Positions 46,914 through 58,000 of a stretch of DNA of 64,000 bases are shown one piece after another (positions within the stretch are counted from its first letter, which is position 1; each line of letters begins with the position of its first letter). The DNA is from Mariannaea sp. PMI_226. Taxonomy: Eukaryota; Ascomycota; Sordariomycetes; Hypocreales; Nectriaceae. The stretch is taken from assembly GCA_024336345.1 (NCBI GenBank), contig JANFOG010000004.1:434001-498000 (forward strand). Direction: 5' to 3'. The position numbers were made by a program, and so were the translations under genes. Below the pieces are notes generated by a model that saw only the letters and a list, made by a program, of their open reading frames with translations, ran no database searches and was not told the DNA's origin.

Positions 46914-48798
46914 TCACTCCGGTACTGGGCCTGCGACAGCATTCCGGTCAGCTGCGTTGCGTAGTCGGGTGTTTCGTGTGATGACATTTGCAGGATGGTC
47001 CTGCCCATCATATGGATCATCGCCATGTTCTGGTAAATACCGAATACCTCGAGGGTATTTAGTTGGATCATAAAATACAGCCCAGCCGCAGAACTCGTTG
47101 TTAAACTTGTAAGAGTCCTGCCCAGGGCCCTCTAAGAACCCCTTCATCTTGTCAATACGCAGTAGGGTTCTACTCTGTATCATAGTGCGGTCAGGACTCG
47201 TTCGGCTGGCCTCTGCGTCAACTATCTGATACATTTTTAAGAAGGCTGCCCACTTCTTGTCCCTGAGTTCTCTTCGGACCACAGCTGAAGCATTCGCAGC
47301 ATCAATCTTTTTGACGTCAGTCGCGACTCGTTTTGGTGCTGGTGAGTCAGCTGGGTTCTCAGCTGTCCGTTTCGCTCTAGTTTCTCTGCTGAGTTGGGTA
47401 AAATGACTCTCAATGGCCGACAACGGAGCATGTCCCTTCTCGACGGCCTGTCGTATCTTTTCAGCGAGTTCTGTATATTTTACGATCAGGGTGGGAAAGT
47501 AATGATGGACTTCCTCCACACTCAGCGCTCGGTTTTGTTCTTGCTCGCGTCGTCTTAGAGCTAAGAATACAGTCCACGGTTTAGGCGTCATAGAAACAGC
47601 ATCAGGGTTAAGAGACGAGCTCCTAAAGCGATGCTGGGCCGCCCAAGTAAAAAACCCAGTGTTCTGGATGGGAACACCAGCGAATCCGCAAGCAACGTTC
47701 CACATAAGGTCCCAAACAGCACCGCGCGACTCGCTACTGTTTGCGAAGACGTATTGGCCATGGAAAACGCGAATAAAGACCTGTCGAATCTCTTTTTGTT
47801 CATCAAGGGCTAGGTATATCCGAGGTAGAGCCCCAAACATGTTGGTTCCAACTTGAACCTCAATACATTTGAAGACAAGCCTTCGCGCAATGACTGACTG
47901 CTTGACTTCTTGCCATATTTCATCCCCCAAAACAACCACGAAGCGGTCGTTGCAGGTGAGCGAGCTTAAATGCTCGAGACAAGCCGTTCGAATTGCAGGC
48001 CAATTCGAGTATCTGGTTGGCCATTGTGGCCCATTAGCAGCATCATAAGGGACGCGCATTGGGAAAACATCCTGCGTCCTAACATCTCTTGGTAGGCCTA
48101 TAAGAATTGGTTATTAATGATGAAAAGGAGCATCTAAATTAAAGTACTTTGCATATTCTTACTTTCTGAACCCATAGACTAGGACTATCTGGGTCCATAA
48201 CATGACTAAAGATAGAATTGGGAGACGTAAATGTTGGATAATGCCAGATCATTGTAAGTCTGGCTTTTGCTGGGCCTGACGGGGCTGCCATCTCATGTAG
48301 AGTTACTTCCCCTTTCGATAATTTTCCTATCGTCAGGCAGAACTTCTCCCATTCTTCTTTGACAACTGGGCAATGGGTATCCCAGGTCGACCGATATTGA
48401 TTGCCAGTAAAGGCGTCGATCGGCAAAAGCGACTGCTGGACGGGAGACTTCTCCTCGTCAAGAAAGCTAATAAGCTTTATTTTAAGCTCACTCTCAGAGA
48501 TGAGCTGTAAAACTAGGTCCCTGTAAGTAGGAGCGGAACTTCTCACCCCAAGGAACCCGGCTGTGGACTTCACAGCATCGGCGCCAGATAACTGATACTG
48601 GGCTGTCTGGTCTGCCGCATGGTCAGTGATAATTTCAAAGGCCCTTTTTACATCACTGGGAATGATTAGGCCTGTTTTTGAGTCAATGGTAGGCTCGAAT
48701 TCTTCCTATCCTACCGTGTCTTCCGAGGAAGACTGGTGGGTTGGACTCGGGGGTCGGTCCTGGATCTTGACATCGGGGAAGAAACTGCTGGTAGCCAT
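46914..48798 (-). pseudogene. Unrecognised long gene with one in-frame TAG
   Basis: Two exons on the minus strand: 48798-48163 and 48071-46914, with a 91-nt GTAAGA..CGCAG intron that preserves phase. From the ATG at 48798 the frame is open for about 600 codons in total except for a TAG at 48708-48706 (codon 31). After the TAG the sequence continues uninterrupted (EEFEPTIDSKTGLIIPSDVK...), so a single substitution explains it; no splice alternative that removes the TAG and keeps frame looks good. The protein is soluble, without signal peptide or transmembrane helix. It has a basic Pro/Lys patch (NPADSPAPKRVATDVKK) that could be a nuclear signal, and a Trp/Tyr-rich C-terminal region. No known domain is recognised. 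CAG to TAG is the change repeat-induced point mutation would make. It is divergent to the zinc-knuckle gene. Confidence 0.6.
48706..48708 (-). other. In-frame TAG in the unrecognised gene
   Basis: Lies between GTAGGA and GAAGAA of the coding strand; the reading frame is open on both sides. Confidence 0.8.
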
Positions 48799-50231
48799 TG
48801 TGCTCGAAGATAATCTTGGGCAATTTAAAACTCAATATATAATGGTAAATTATTTGTCGCTGATGCTTGCAAAGATTAAAATCTAGAGCAACACCATGCG
48901 ATCTTGATGATTGACCCTGGGAGAACGTTCCTTCCTACTGAGGCCGGCCTCCTTCCCGCTTCTTCCCCCAACACTGAGATTCAATTTCTGTTGGGATAGC
49001 ACCTTGGAACAGCCAGGGTAGGTGCTAACGTATAAGACACGCAGGAGATTGAATAGGTTCCTAAGGTAAGATATATTGCTTGAGGGAACATCAATGGCTG
49101 AATATGGTGGTAGCTGCGTAATAAAACAGTCTACTCACTGCCTGAGAAGCCGGCCATGTTCAGAGCAGCTTACCTTAATGTGTGCGAGCTTCTTATTTGT
49201 CATATTGTATCTAAGATCCATTGATACAATTTTGACTAATTATTATTTCTTCAGTCTAATATTAACTAGAAGGGCTGCGTTTATGGAAGTTCTATATCAC
49301 AAAGCCCACCATTCATAGGAGCACAGCAAATATGACTCCATCTTTTTGGTTTCAATACACAAATATTGGGAGGTAGATAATTAAAGTATGGAAAATGGAA
49401 ACTAGACTTCTTCTTGGAATAATCATCAACCATTACTGGAAAATATAACAATCACTCAATAGCCCCAGTTGCATCAGTTCGCAGTGTTAACGCACAAGTC
49501 TCCGTAACGCTCTCATCTTCCTTACAAGCTAGCTAAAAGCCGTAACAATTGAATACTTGATCCTCTCTAAATTTACTGATTCCTTCGATCAATCAGTACA
49601 TGGAATACTTGCAACTTGCTATCTTGCATCTGGGACAGTCCATGGCACCTTCCCAAGCTTGGTTTTGGGCCTCAATGGAATTTGTAGCCACTTAAATTAA
49701 AGTAAAATGGTTGGCATCACAATCAGTAACTTTCTCCGAGGTGGAAGGAGCACCATTGGAGTGATTGCTCTGGTAGACAAATATTGTAGGTGCTCCTCCT
49801 CCTTTTCTCGTTTTCTTCCTTCTCCAGTCACACTCGGACGATGTAAGATTTTTACTTTTGCTATTTTCCTACCCATATTCCCGGCCTTGTAGTCTATCCC
49901 ATTTCACTTCTCACTTATACATCAATATCACTGAGGCGAAAGAATGAGACCTCGCCTGACTGGCAATTCCAACCTTGGTTCAGTCCTTCATCATACATCA
50001 CTTCTCCTAACCCCATGCTTTGTCTCTCTTTATTCTTTACACAAGCCTGCTAGTTCTGAAGACCCATGAGTCGCAACCTGTCAATTTTGTCGCACACATT
50101 CCCATCTTCTACAGCTGAACTTGAGTCACTCTATATCATTCTGCAAACTCACTACATAATTATTCTCATTATCTATTTTCAAGTTATTGATTTCATTGCT
50201 AACATTATATAGCTTTATAACTAATTTTATT
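48799..50231. other. Shared AT-rich intergenic region of a divergent gene pair
   Basis: 1.4 kb between the ATGs of the unrecognised long gene (minus) and the zinc-knuckle gene (plus). AT-rich with scattered short frames; additional very small upstream exons of either gene cannot be excluded. Confidence 0.5.
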
Positions 50232-50920
50232 ATGGCGGTAAGTTTTCACTTACTTCTTACCAATCAATACATTAATAGTGTCATGGCTAATTTATAACTC
50301 AGAACAAAGATTGTGAAATGGTATGTCTCTCTGCTTGCATTACTAGATTATTCTATACTGCATACTAATATTGCTTAGACAATGGAGCAAACCGTTTGTA
50401 ACCCTCTTCAATTAAAGTTTAGCTCAACTGTACTAACAGAATAATGTCTAGACTCTCCCGGATCGCACTCTGCCTGGGGAATCGACCAAAGAGAAGAAGC
50501 CCCCAAAGGCCCCGGGGGCCAAGACCAGGGGGGCGGGATCTGGGGTATCCCGCCCCAAGTGCTCCCATTGCGGAAAATGGGGGCATCGACCAGATCAGTG
50601 CTGGCACAAGCCAGCGGCGCGTATGTTTCCGGAATATATTCAATTCCAATAGCGAATAAATGCTCATTTATTCTTTCTATATAGCCACCATCGTCAACAA
50701 CATCACAATGGGGGCCGGGGCCACCATTTCCATAATGGGCCCTGTAAGACAAGATACATACCAAAATTACTGGACACATAACTGACAGCTCTAGGGGGTG
50801 ACGACCAACAGGGTCAAGAAGACCCGCCGCGGGGGCAAGAAGAAGAAGCAGGCCTCGGGGGAGCCGACCAAGGAGGATAAGGCTGGAAATACTTCCGGGG
50901 GGCGACCAGAGGGAGTTTAA
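50232..50920 (+). CDS. Small CCHC zinc-knuckle protein encoded by six exons, three of them tiny
   Basis: Exons: 50232-50237 (6 nt), 50303-50320 (18), 50379-50393 (15), 50452-50620 (169), 50685-50743 (59), 50795-50920 (126), total 393 nt, 130 aa. Donors are GTAAGT, GTATGT, GTTTGT, GTATGT, GTAAGA; intron 3 has a perfect TACTAAC and the others CTAAT/CTGAC-type branch sites, and phase is kept throughout. The protein begins MANKDCEMTMEQTTLP and has a Lys/Pro/Gly-rich stretch. It then carries one zinc knuckle, CSHCGKWGHRPDQC (C-x2-C-x4-H-x4-C), as in nucleic-acid-binding Gag and CNBP-type proteins. A hydrophobic TIVNNITMGAGATISIMGP segment and a very basic KKTRRGGKKKK tail follow. The parts together suggest a small RNA- or DNA-binding protein. 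No family is recognised. The start could lie further upstream if more micro-exons exist. Confidence 0.65.
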
Positions 50921-51221
50921 TTATTTTTTTTTTAAGTCAATTACAAACCCGACTTTGTTGTGCTCTTCGGTATCCATGAACATACTGCTCTGAATGGGAT
51001 AAATGATCTAGTCAGGTGTGAGCCTCTATGAGTCAACGGCAAGCGCTTAGCCACACCGCGTGAAACCACCATTAGGCACCCAAGCCCCCAAGGCTGAATC
51101 GGCGCTCTCTGTGAGTCTCTGATACCTTCATAGACAAGTATATAGAACCCAAAATTTCCCCAGCTTCTGTCCCGTAACACCGTGATCCTACAAACTACAG
51201 CTTTATAACTGGCTTGAGAAA

Positions 51222-51960
51222 ATGGCAGAATCATCATCTTCTGAGCCCCTCTACTTCTGGCGGGAAACAGACAGCGAAACTGGATGGTTGTCGCAGTGGT
51301 ACTATTGTCCTTTCAAAGATGACAAGGATCCTAAGAAGACATACAAGACCGCTGAGCAGTAAGTGTGCCATGAAGTAGAGGGCATGGCTTTTCGAAAAAG
51401 GCTCGGCTGATCTGAATATGCCTAGCTACATGATGCATCACAAGGCTCTTCTTTTCAACGACGAGGCAGTCGCTCTCCAGGTTCTACGCGCTGGTCATCC
51501 TCGCCAAGTCAAAGCCCTGGGCCGCAAAGTCAAACGCTTTGACGATGCGACCTGGGAAGCTCACCGACGTGACATTGTCCGCCAGGGCAACATTCTCAAG
51601 TTTACCACAGCCATCTCTGAAGAGGGCTATCATAAGGGCACTGCCCCCAAGGGAAAAAGCACGAAGCGAAAGTTGATCCCGATCGAGGGGTCGCTGAAGC
51701 AGATGTTGCTGGATACTGGAGATCGTGAGATAATTGAGGCGAGCCCGTATGATTCAATCTGGGGGATTGGATTCACAGCGGCGAATGCTGAGGCCGCAAA
51801 GGAGAGCTGGGGCCTGAATCTGTTGGGTCTGGAGCTGATGGAGGTTAGAAAGATCTTGCTGGAGCAGGAGAAAAAGGCTACAGGTGAGTCCGCGGGTGAA
51901 TCCGTGAAGACGAGTGAGCCGGCGCAGAAGAAGAGAAAGGTTAATGACAGCGATGAGTAG
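51222..51960 (+). CDS. NADAR-domain protein (YbiA-like)
   Basis: Exons 51222-51358 and 51426-51960 (intron GTAAGT..CTAG, frame kept), 223 aa. The NADAR fold is recognised from YFWRETDSETGWLSQWYYC, YKTAEHYMMHHKALLF (the family's AEHYM-x2-KA block), ILKFTTAISEEGY, and the C-terminal DSIWGIGF...NLLGLELMEVR, the WG.G.....N.LG..LM.VR signature. Family members act on NAD/ADP-ribose-type substrates; bacterial YbiA cleaves early riboflavin intermediates, and some NADAR proteins remove ADP-ribose from guanine in DNA. The fungal substrate is unknown. The tail (about residues 185-223) is Lys/Glu/Ser-rich with PAQKKRKV, a classical nuclear-localisation-like sequence, suggesting a nuclear location. It lies 0.3 kb downstream of the zinc-knuckle gene in the same direction. 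Confidence 0.93.
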
Positions 51961-53335
51961 ATGGTTGATTTTGATGGAATTATAGGAATGCATGTTATAT
52001 GAATCAATACCCAGAATGCCTTAGTTAGCTGCCTTTTGTTAGATACTACATTGGATATATGTATTTGCAGCCTTGTATCCACGTTGACATAGTCACAGAA
52101 GACAACAAGGTAGGTGTATAAAGACACAAGAAATAACCGTGCCAAAAAAAAAAATTCAAGAGTCATCTCATACTCATGACCGTAGTTTCTCACACATCAA
52201 ATGTTTGTATATTATTATTTAGCATTACTTCGATCGCGTTACACCTGAATTGCCTGTCGGTGCACTGGAAGAGAACGCCTTGGAAAGGATGATCTGGATT
52301 TTCGTCCTGGTCAGAGGGGACAGTCAATAGAAATCGCAGATCTGATTTCCATTTGAGCTAAGAAGAGTCGCTTTGCTAGAGAGATGTCGAATGTCTCGGG
52401 ATAAGACAGTGGGTGAAGAGCATTTGCTGAATGGCTTCAAGACATTGAGATTAGCTTTCTCGAAGCACTCAACATCTAGCTTCAACGCAACCAGCATTTA
52501 TTTTCAGGTGTCACAAAGATGGATCTGAAAACGCCATTATCCGTTCAAACTTTGCCGAGATGAGCATGCTTCCATCATATGCCTCCAAAGACTACTGATT
52601 AGGCATTGTGCCGCAAACTGAGAGTGCGAAAACGCCTTTCCGGCTTTTCGAGCAGTGTGTGCTATTTTCAGTAAGTCTCAAGATCAATAACATTTGTGGA
52701 TTTTGGTTTTCAGAAAAGATAAATTTCATCCCAAAACATTTCCAAAACATATTGAAGATGTTAGATGCTGCCGAGACGAACTCGGAAATGTTGAGTGGCT
52801 GCATCCGGGTCATTGTAGGGTGGCCGATTTTGCATTCCATTTCACCGTGATCATTTCCGGCGCAACGGGGGTGACGGCGCCGCCATGGTTGGCCGGGATC
52901 AGCATTGGAATATCGGCGCCGTGGTAAATTGTTACCGTCTTACCTTGTCTCAGTCATTGCTAGCCCAATGGGAAGTCTCAGTCTGTTGGATCTAGAACCC
53001 GTGGATAGCCTCTCAATGCAGCGTCGGTTGTCCACCAAGCATATTTTTAGGTATGCGTGGTACCAAAACAAAGGGTTGTATCATTCTCAATTCCATATGC
53101 ATTTAGTATAGTGTCATATTATAATTAAGCATTTCCAGCCATTGTTGGTGTGTCTTTCTAGAGCTCAAAATCCGCGAACAGCTATTTTATCTATCATTCA
53201 AGAAGTATAAGAAGGTGAATCTCCTTCTACATCAAACAACAATTCTTCTCATCACTCACACACACACACATCCACAACCAACTCACTTCACTATCTAATT
53301 TGCTCTCCAATATCAGCACTTTACAAACCGACAAT
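51961..53335. other. Intergenic region, hydrophobin-like gene promoter
   Basis: Frames of about 80 codons on both strands at 52592-52850 lack ATG starts or domains and are not called. Confidence 0.5.
53206..53211 (+). promoter_or_regulatory. TATA-like element of the hydrophobin-like gene
   Basis: TATAAG 125-130 bp before the ATG, followed by a CA-rich leader (CACTCACACACACACA), as is usual for strongly expressed secreted fungal proteins. Confidence 0.5.
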
Positions 53336-53795
53336 ATGCAGGTCACTTCCGCTCTCGCCATCCTCATCGCCGTCACTGGTGCCTTTGCTGCTCCGGGCAC
53401 CTCCTACAAAGAGCCCGAGCATCACCACCCTCACAAGCCTCACAAGCCCGCTCCCCCTCCTCCATCCGTTCAGCAAATCACCTGCAGCAGCGGTGCTCCT
53501 TACTGTTGTACTGCTGAGGCCAACGGCAGCCAGAAGTCAGACGGCGGTAAGCTCTCGTTCAGCTGCGCCGCCCTCTCTGGAACTTGCAATTCCATCGCCG
53601 TGTGCTGTAACAACAACGTAAGTGATAAAAACCACGTCCTTCATGAACCAACTTCCAATCTGGTAATTGGTGTCGTCAATCTCTTAATATACTAACTTTC
53701 AATGTCAGAACGGAGACCAGACCTGCACTGGCCTCAACGGCGCTTCCGTCTGGATCAAGGACTCCAAGAACACGAACACGCACAAGGGCCACTAA
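53336..53795 (+). CDS. Secreted hydrophobin-like protein with eight cysteines and a His/Pro-rich N-terminal segment
   Basis: Exons 53336-53617 and 53709-53795, 122 aa. Signal peptide about 1-18 (SALAILIAVTGAFA), then a His/Pro/Lys linker (EHHHPHKPHKPAPPPP) and a cysteine domain. The cysteine order is C-x6-CC-x18-C-x6-C-x5-CC-x8-C, the single-double-single-single-double-single pattern of hydrophobins. The C4-C5 spacing of six is shorter than in typical class I or II proteins, and the part after C8 is long and polar, so it is an atypical member. Hydrophobins coat hyphae and spores by self-assembly at air-water interfaces. The frame is resolved by the phase-0 intron; the ATG at 53336 is chosen over the non-ATG upstream codon because the signal peptide begins there. 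Confidence 0.8.
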
Positions 53796-54638
53796 ACGCT
53801 ACACCTCAAATTTGCCTCATCACTGCTTCCGTTCTGTCCGCGAGATATATTCCCATTGAAGAAATGGATTTCCTGAGACGTACTGCACGTACGGTTTAAT
53901 GTTTAATATTGAAAAAATGGTTATCTCCAGCCTTTGTTGGGAGCAGTGCATGGTGCGACAGGGTGGGTTGGTTGTACCTAGGACACAGAGAGAGATATAA
54001 TTTAGTGCGTCTCAAAGCATATCACTGGTTTGCTCTAAGATGTATTAAACTAGCTATATAATAATTCAAGTTAATCACTTGCTACTATATCGTGCAACTC
54101 AACACGTATCATATCACTCGCCAAAGCTTGAAGGACGGCGTACTACATTTTATATGTATGGGGATACTGTAAAAGGTACACTGTACACCTTGTACCTACC
54201 CGACATCGAGTAAGTATGTAGCATGTAAGGTAGTGGTTTGACTTCTCCTTTCCTAAACCCGCACTATTTGCATCCTTGAGACCTCAGTATCACACGTGAG
54301 GCATTCAGAATCAAGAGCTTCATATTTGTTTTAGTTCGTGGAGAAACTGGGAGCAATTCTCACATCGTGTGTGCACAAAATATACGTGTGCCTCCAGCTG
54401 ACGCCACCGACCAGTCGAGACCCAAGCAGCTTGGAAGCGCCCCCAAGACACTATCATCGACGTGCAGTTTCAAGCTGAACTGAAAATGCAATGCAAGCTC
54501 CGTTGTCCAGCCTTGATTTGCAAGGTAACATATGGCCCCTAAGCTTTCGATAGAGGATAGCTCTTTGGACCGACATTACGTACCAGGTGGCAGCCTTTTT
54601 CGAATTGACGTGACAACGAGGTGATTCTGGCAATCCAC

Positions 54639-54677
<39 letters not shown>

Positions 54678-55065
54678 ATACGCAACTATTGAATAAGCTC
54701 TGAGGTGATTTCTAGGATTCATCGTTTTAAGATGCGCACAGTAGTACGCTGCTTGGAATTCTATACGCCTCAGATAAGGCTGCCATGAACGAAGACCTGT
54801 TCCGAAGGAGAGAGAAAGCGGTGGCAGAACCGTTGGTCCCAATGTGTTCAAGGCAAACGGCACTATGATATAGCTGCAGCAGGCGACCTGGATGGCAAGG
54901 CTGACTTTGTGCATGTTCTCGCATGTGCAGCTGCCTTAAGACCCCGCGTTTTCTCATCCGAAGATTTGGTTCTGGGCTCAATATTGCCCAAGGCTTGTTT
55001 CTTTGACAATCTGTCACATCCAGCTCCTGCTGAATTCCTGGGTTGCGAGCAGATCGCCCACCGAA
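53796..55065. other. Intergenic region with TC microsatellite
   Basis: No gene seen. A small inverted repeat AGGTACA...TGTACCT lies near 54175-54200. Confidence 0.5.
54645..54674. repeat. TC dinucleotide microsatellite
   Basis: Uninterrupted (TC)15. Confidence 0.95.
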
Positions 55066-58000
55066 ATGGCGTCTCACAATGCCAAGTACGACTCCGATGC
55101 AGGACGCGAGACCGGATCTGTTGCCGAAAGCGAAGATGGCTCATCAATAGAATTGCTTCAAGACCTCGCACGTCCTCAAGAAAGGGTTCGGCATCGCGTT
55201 AGGCAGATTCGAAGTTTCGATAGGGTCAATATTCGTTCTCCCTTTGATCCTATCGCATGGCCTTTGCCGTCGAGCGAATTGTATGTCGAACTCTTTGATC
55301 CAAGTATGAATGCGGCGACGAATACTTAGTCTCATGAAAGCATACGGAGGAAAGCAAGAATACTCGAAATACCAACCCGTTGTCGTCTCTGTGAGGAACC
55401 AGGTCCCCCCCGTGACTTGATCATGTGTGGCGGTTGCGGCGCGCCAGGCCGGCCAGCTCACCGTACGTGTTTGCGAAGAAGATCAGATCACCGTCCAAAT
55501 CGCAGACCTGGTGACCAGAACATGAGAGCGCACCAATGCGTAGAGGTCGAGTTCAAAGAGCATGTCTTTACGATGTACATGCTTGACCCGACCGCTATCG
55601 AAGCCGAAAGCGAGAAGCTACATATCGACGATGTGTTCTGCACTTGGATAAACATGGTCAGACCGGCTGAGATGGGTGGCCACAACGTCCCTGTTCCCGG
55701 GTCATTCAATGAACAGTGGCGGTCAACGAGCAGTGGTGTGCATGTCTATGCAGACCCAGATACGCAGTTAACCAAATTCCCAACCCTATATGCAGGTGAG
55801 TTGCGGTTGCCTGATTCCATGAAATCGGAAAAAGTCACTTTAATCTGACCAGCAAGACTGTGAGGGCTTCTCCGGCCACGAGATACCTGTCGCCTTCGAA
55901 GCCTTGTCGAGTCGTTTACATGATCAGGTTCCTAAAGCGCCGCCTCGCGAACAGCGTCGGTATATATCACGTCAAGAAGCCACGAATGGGGATATAGAAA
56001 ACTTCCTTAATAGTCCGAAAAATCGTATTCAACTTGAATGGGGCCGTATTCTGGAGGGTAGTATACGCAGAAATGGCAACGTCGAATCCGAGACAAGAAG
56101 AATTATCGTCGAAAATATCTACCCCAGAATTCTTTATGCCTTTTCGAACGTAGTTTGCTTTGTCACAAGCAATTCAAGGTACGTCTATGGGAGTCGAGCC
56201 ATATCAGTTGCTATCTGCTAATATTAGCTGTCAAAAGATCCTCGGCAAGCTTCCTTTCTCGACTGATTGACTGGGCTAGAGAAGGCTACGATCGAATACT
56301 GAACCGCCGCTTGAAACCTGCGCTCATTATTGTACTGAACAAAGATTTCGAAGATAGAAACAGACCCGGTGCGCAGGATCCTGCTCGGGCATTGCTTCGC
56401 AGTTTTGAACAAACAAGTGAGTTTGAGAGGCTGAAAACCAAGTGGCGGCATCAGGGACGCAATATCGAAAGGGCTGAGGACCTAATCCTTTGCTATTACA
56501 CCTCGTTCAATGTCGTTGCTATCCCAGTTTGCCGACCAGACAGTCCTCCAGCTCTAAGCAAAGCTTTATCCGACCAGATTAAATCACTCTATACAATGAT
56601 TCAAGATTCATCTAGACTCCTTCAGCAAGAACGAAAAGAGGATGCCCGCCTAGATTTGGCAATGCTCGACACATATTTGGCAAGATCATTGCGGGTTCTT
56701 GGGCGAGATTATCGTGCATCGCTCAATTTCCACGACCTTGCCTATGGGGATTCGCCCATTCCGGTACGATTCAGTGAGCATATGGAAGCGGCTATGTTCA
56801 GTCTAGCCAAGGTCCGTGGCCTGGATAGAACACAAGATGTTGGAGGTGAACAACAACTTGTTGACCATTTCGCACGATATGTGGCCGCTTGTATCAGTGC
56901 ACAACTCCCATGGAATGAAAGCCCAGGTGTGTTTGACTAGTTGTTTCTTGTAATAAAAATAATTTCTTTGTGTCCGTCAACCTGCTAACGGAACCACTAG
57001 ACATCATTCAAGAAGCCCGAGACAACTTAGTCAATGAAGCACTTCGCGGTCTGGAACTTTTCCGTAATCTTCATTGGCGCTGTGAGGCTCAAGATCGTCG
57101 GAGAAGGAGGTGCAAAAACTATCTCCCAGGACACAGGTCCGAGCATCAGTTCTATTTGGCCTCTGGGGGGGAAAGGTATGAGTATGGCAATAGAGAGTCA
57201 ATGAGACGAGGCCATCAGTGTTCTTGGGAACCCGAGCATTTCAAAGACGACCTCTGGAAGCAGCTCTCTAAGCTGGTAAATGGTGAACAGTCTATGAATA
57301 TGCTGACTCGTTCAGCCAAGAGGATAGGGCTCCTACAAGTGCACAGCCAGCGTACATGTCTGATGTGTCTATCACACTCACCGACCAACATGCTTCCTTG
57401 TCAAGGCGCGAAGCACGGAATTTGCCAAAAATGCGTCCATGCATTTTTCCATCGGGGAGTACACGAGTCCGTTTTAACCATTGATGGGTGCCCTCTGGGC
57501 TGCGCTTTCGATACTGGCACATGGAGCATTCGGGTGAAACCTCAAGAGGCAGGTCCACGGATTTTGGCACTTGACGGGTAATATATATGGACTTTCCTGA
57601 ATCTAGGAAGCAAGATTCGCTAACATGGTGATGGTAGGGGAGGGGTCCGCGGGCTTGTCCAGCTTACTATCCTACAACAGCTGGAGCAACAAGTGGGTTT
57701 TGGAATTCCGATTGATGAGCTCTTTGACCTAGTTATTGGCACAAGCACAGGTAAATGATCGATCATGATATCAAGTCTTCATTGCTATTAGCTAACCTGT
57801 ACATCAGGCGGTATTGTCGCACTTGGCGTCTTCCACCAGAATATGTCTCCAGAAGATGGGGTCAAGATGTTTGAGGATCTAGCCGGGAAAGCATTTTCTC
57901 TGCGTCCCAAGCTAAAAAATCCCGTTATTAAATCGCTGGTTCAACCATTTTGCACGTTTCTTTACACAACGGAAGGGATCGAGGGCGCACTGCAAGAGCA

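Noticed and set aside
50452..50620. Retrotransposon Gag as the source of the zinc knuckle
   Set aside because: No protease, reverse transcriptase, integrase or LTR nearby, and the frame is split by spliceosomal introns; domesticated origin remains only a possibility.
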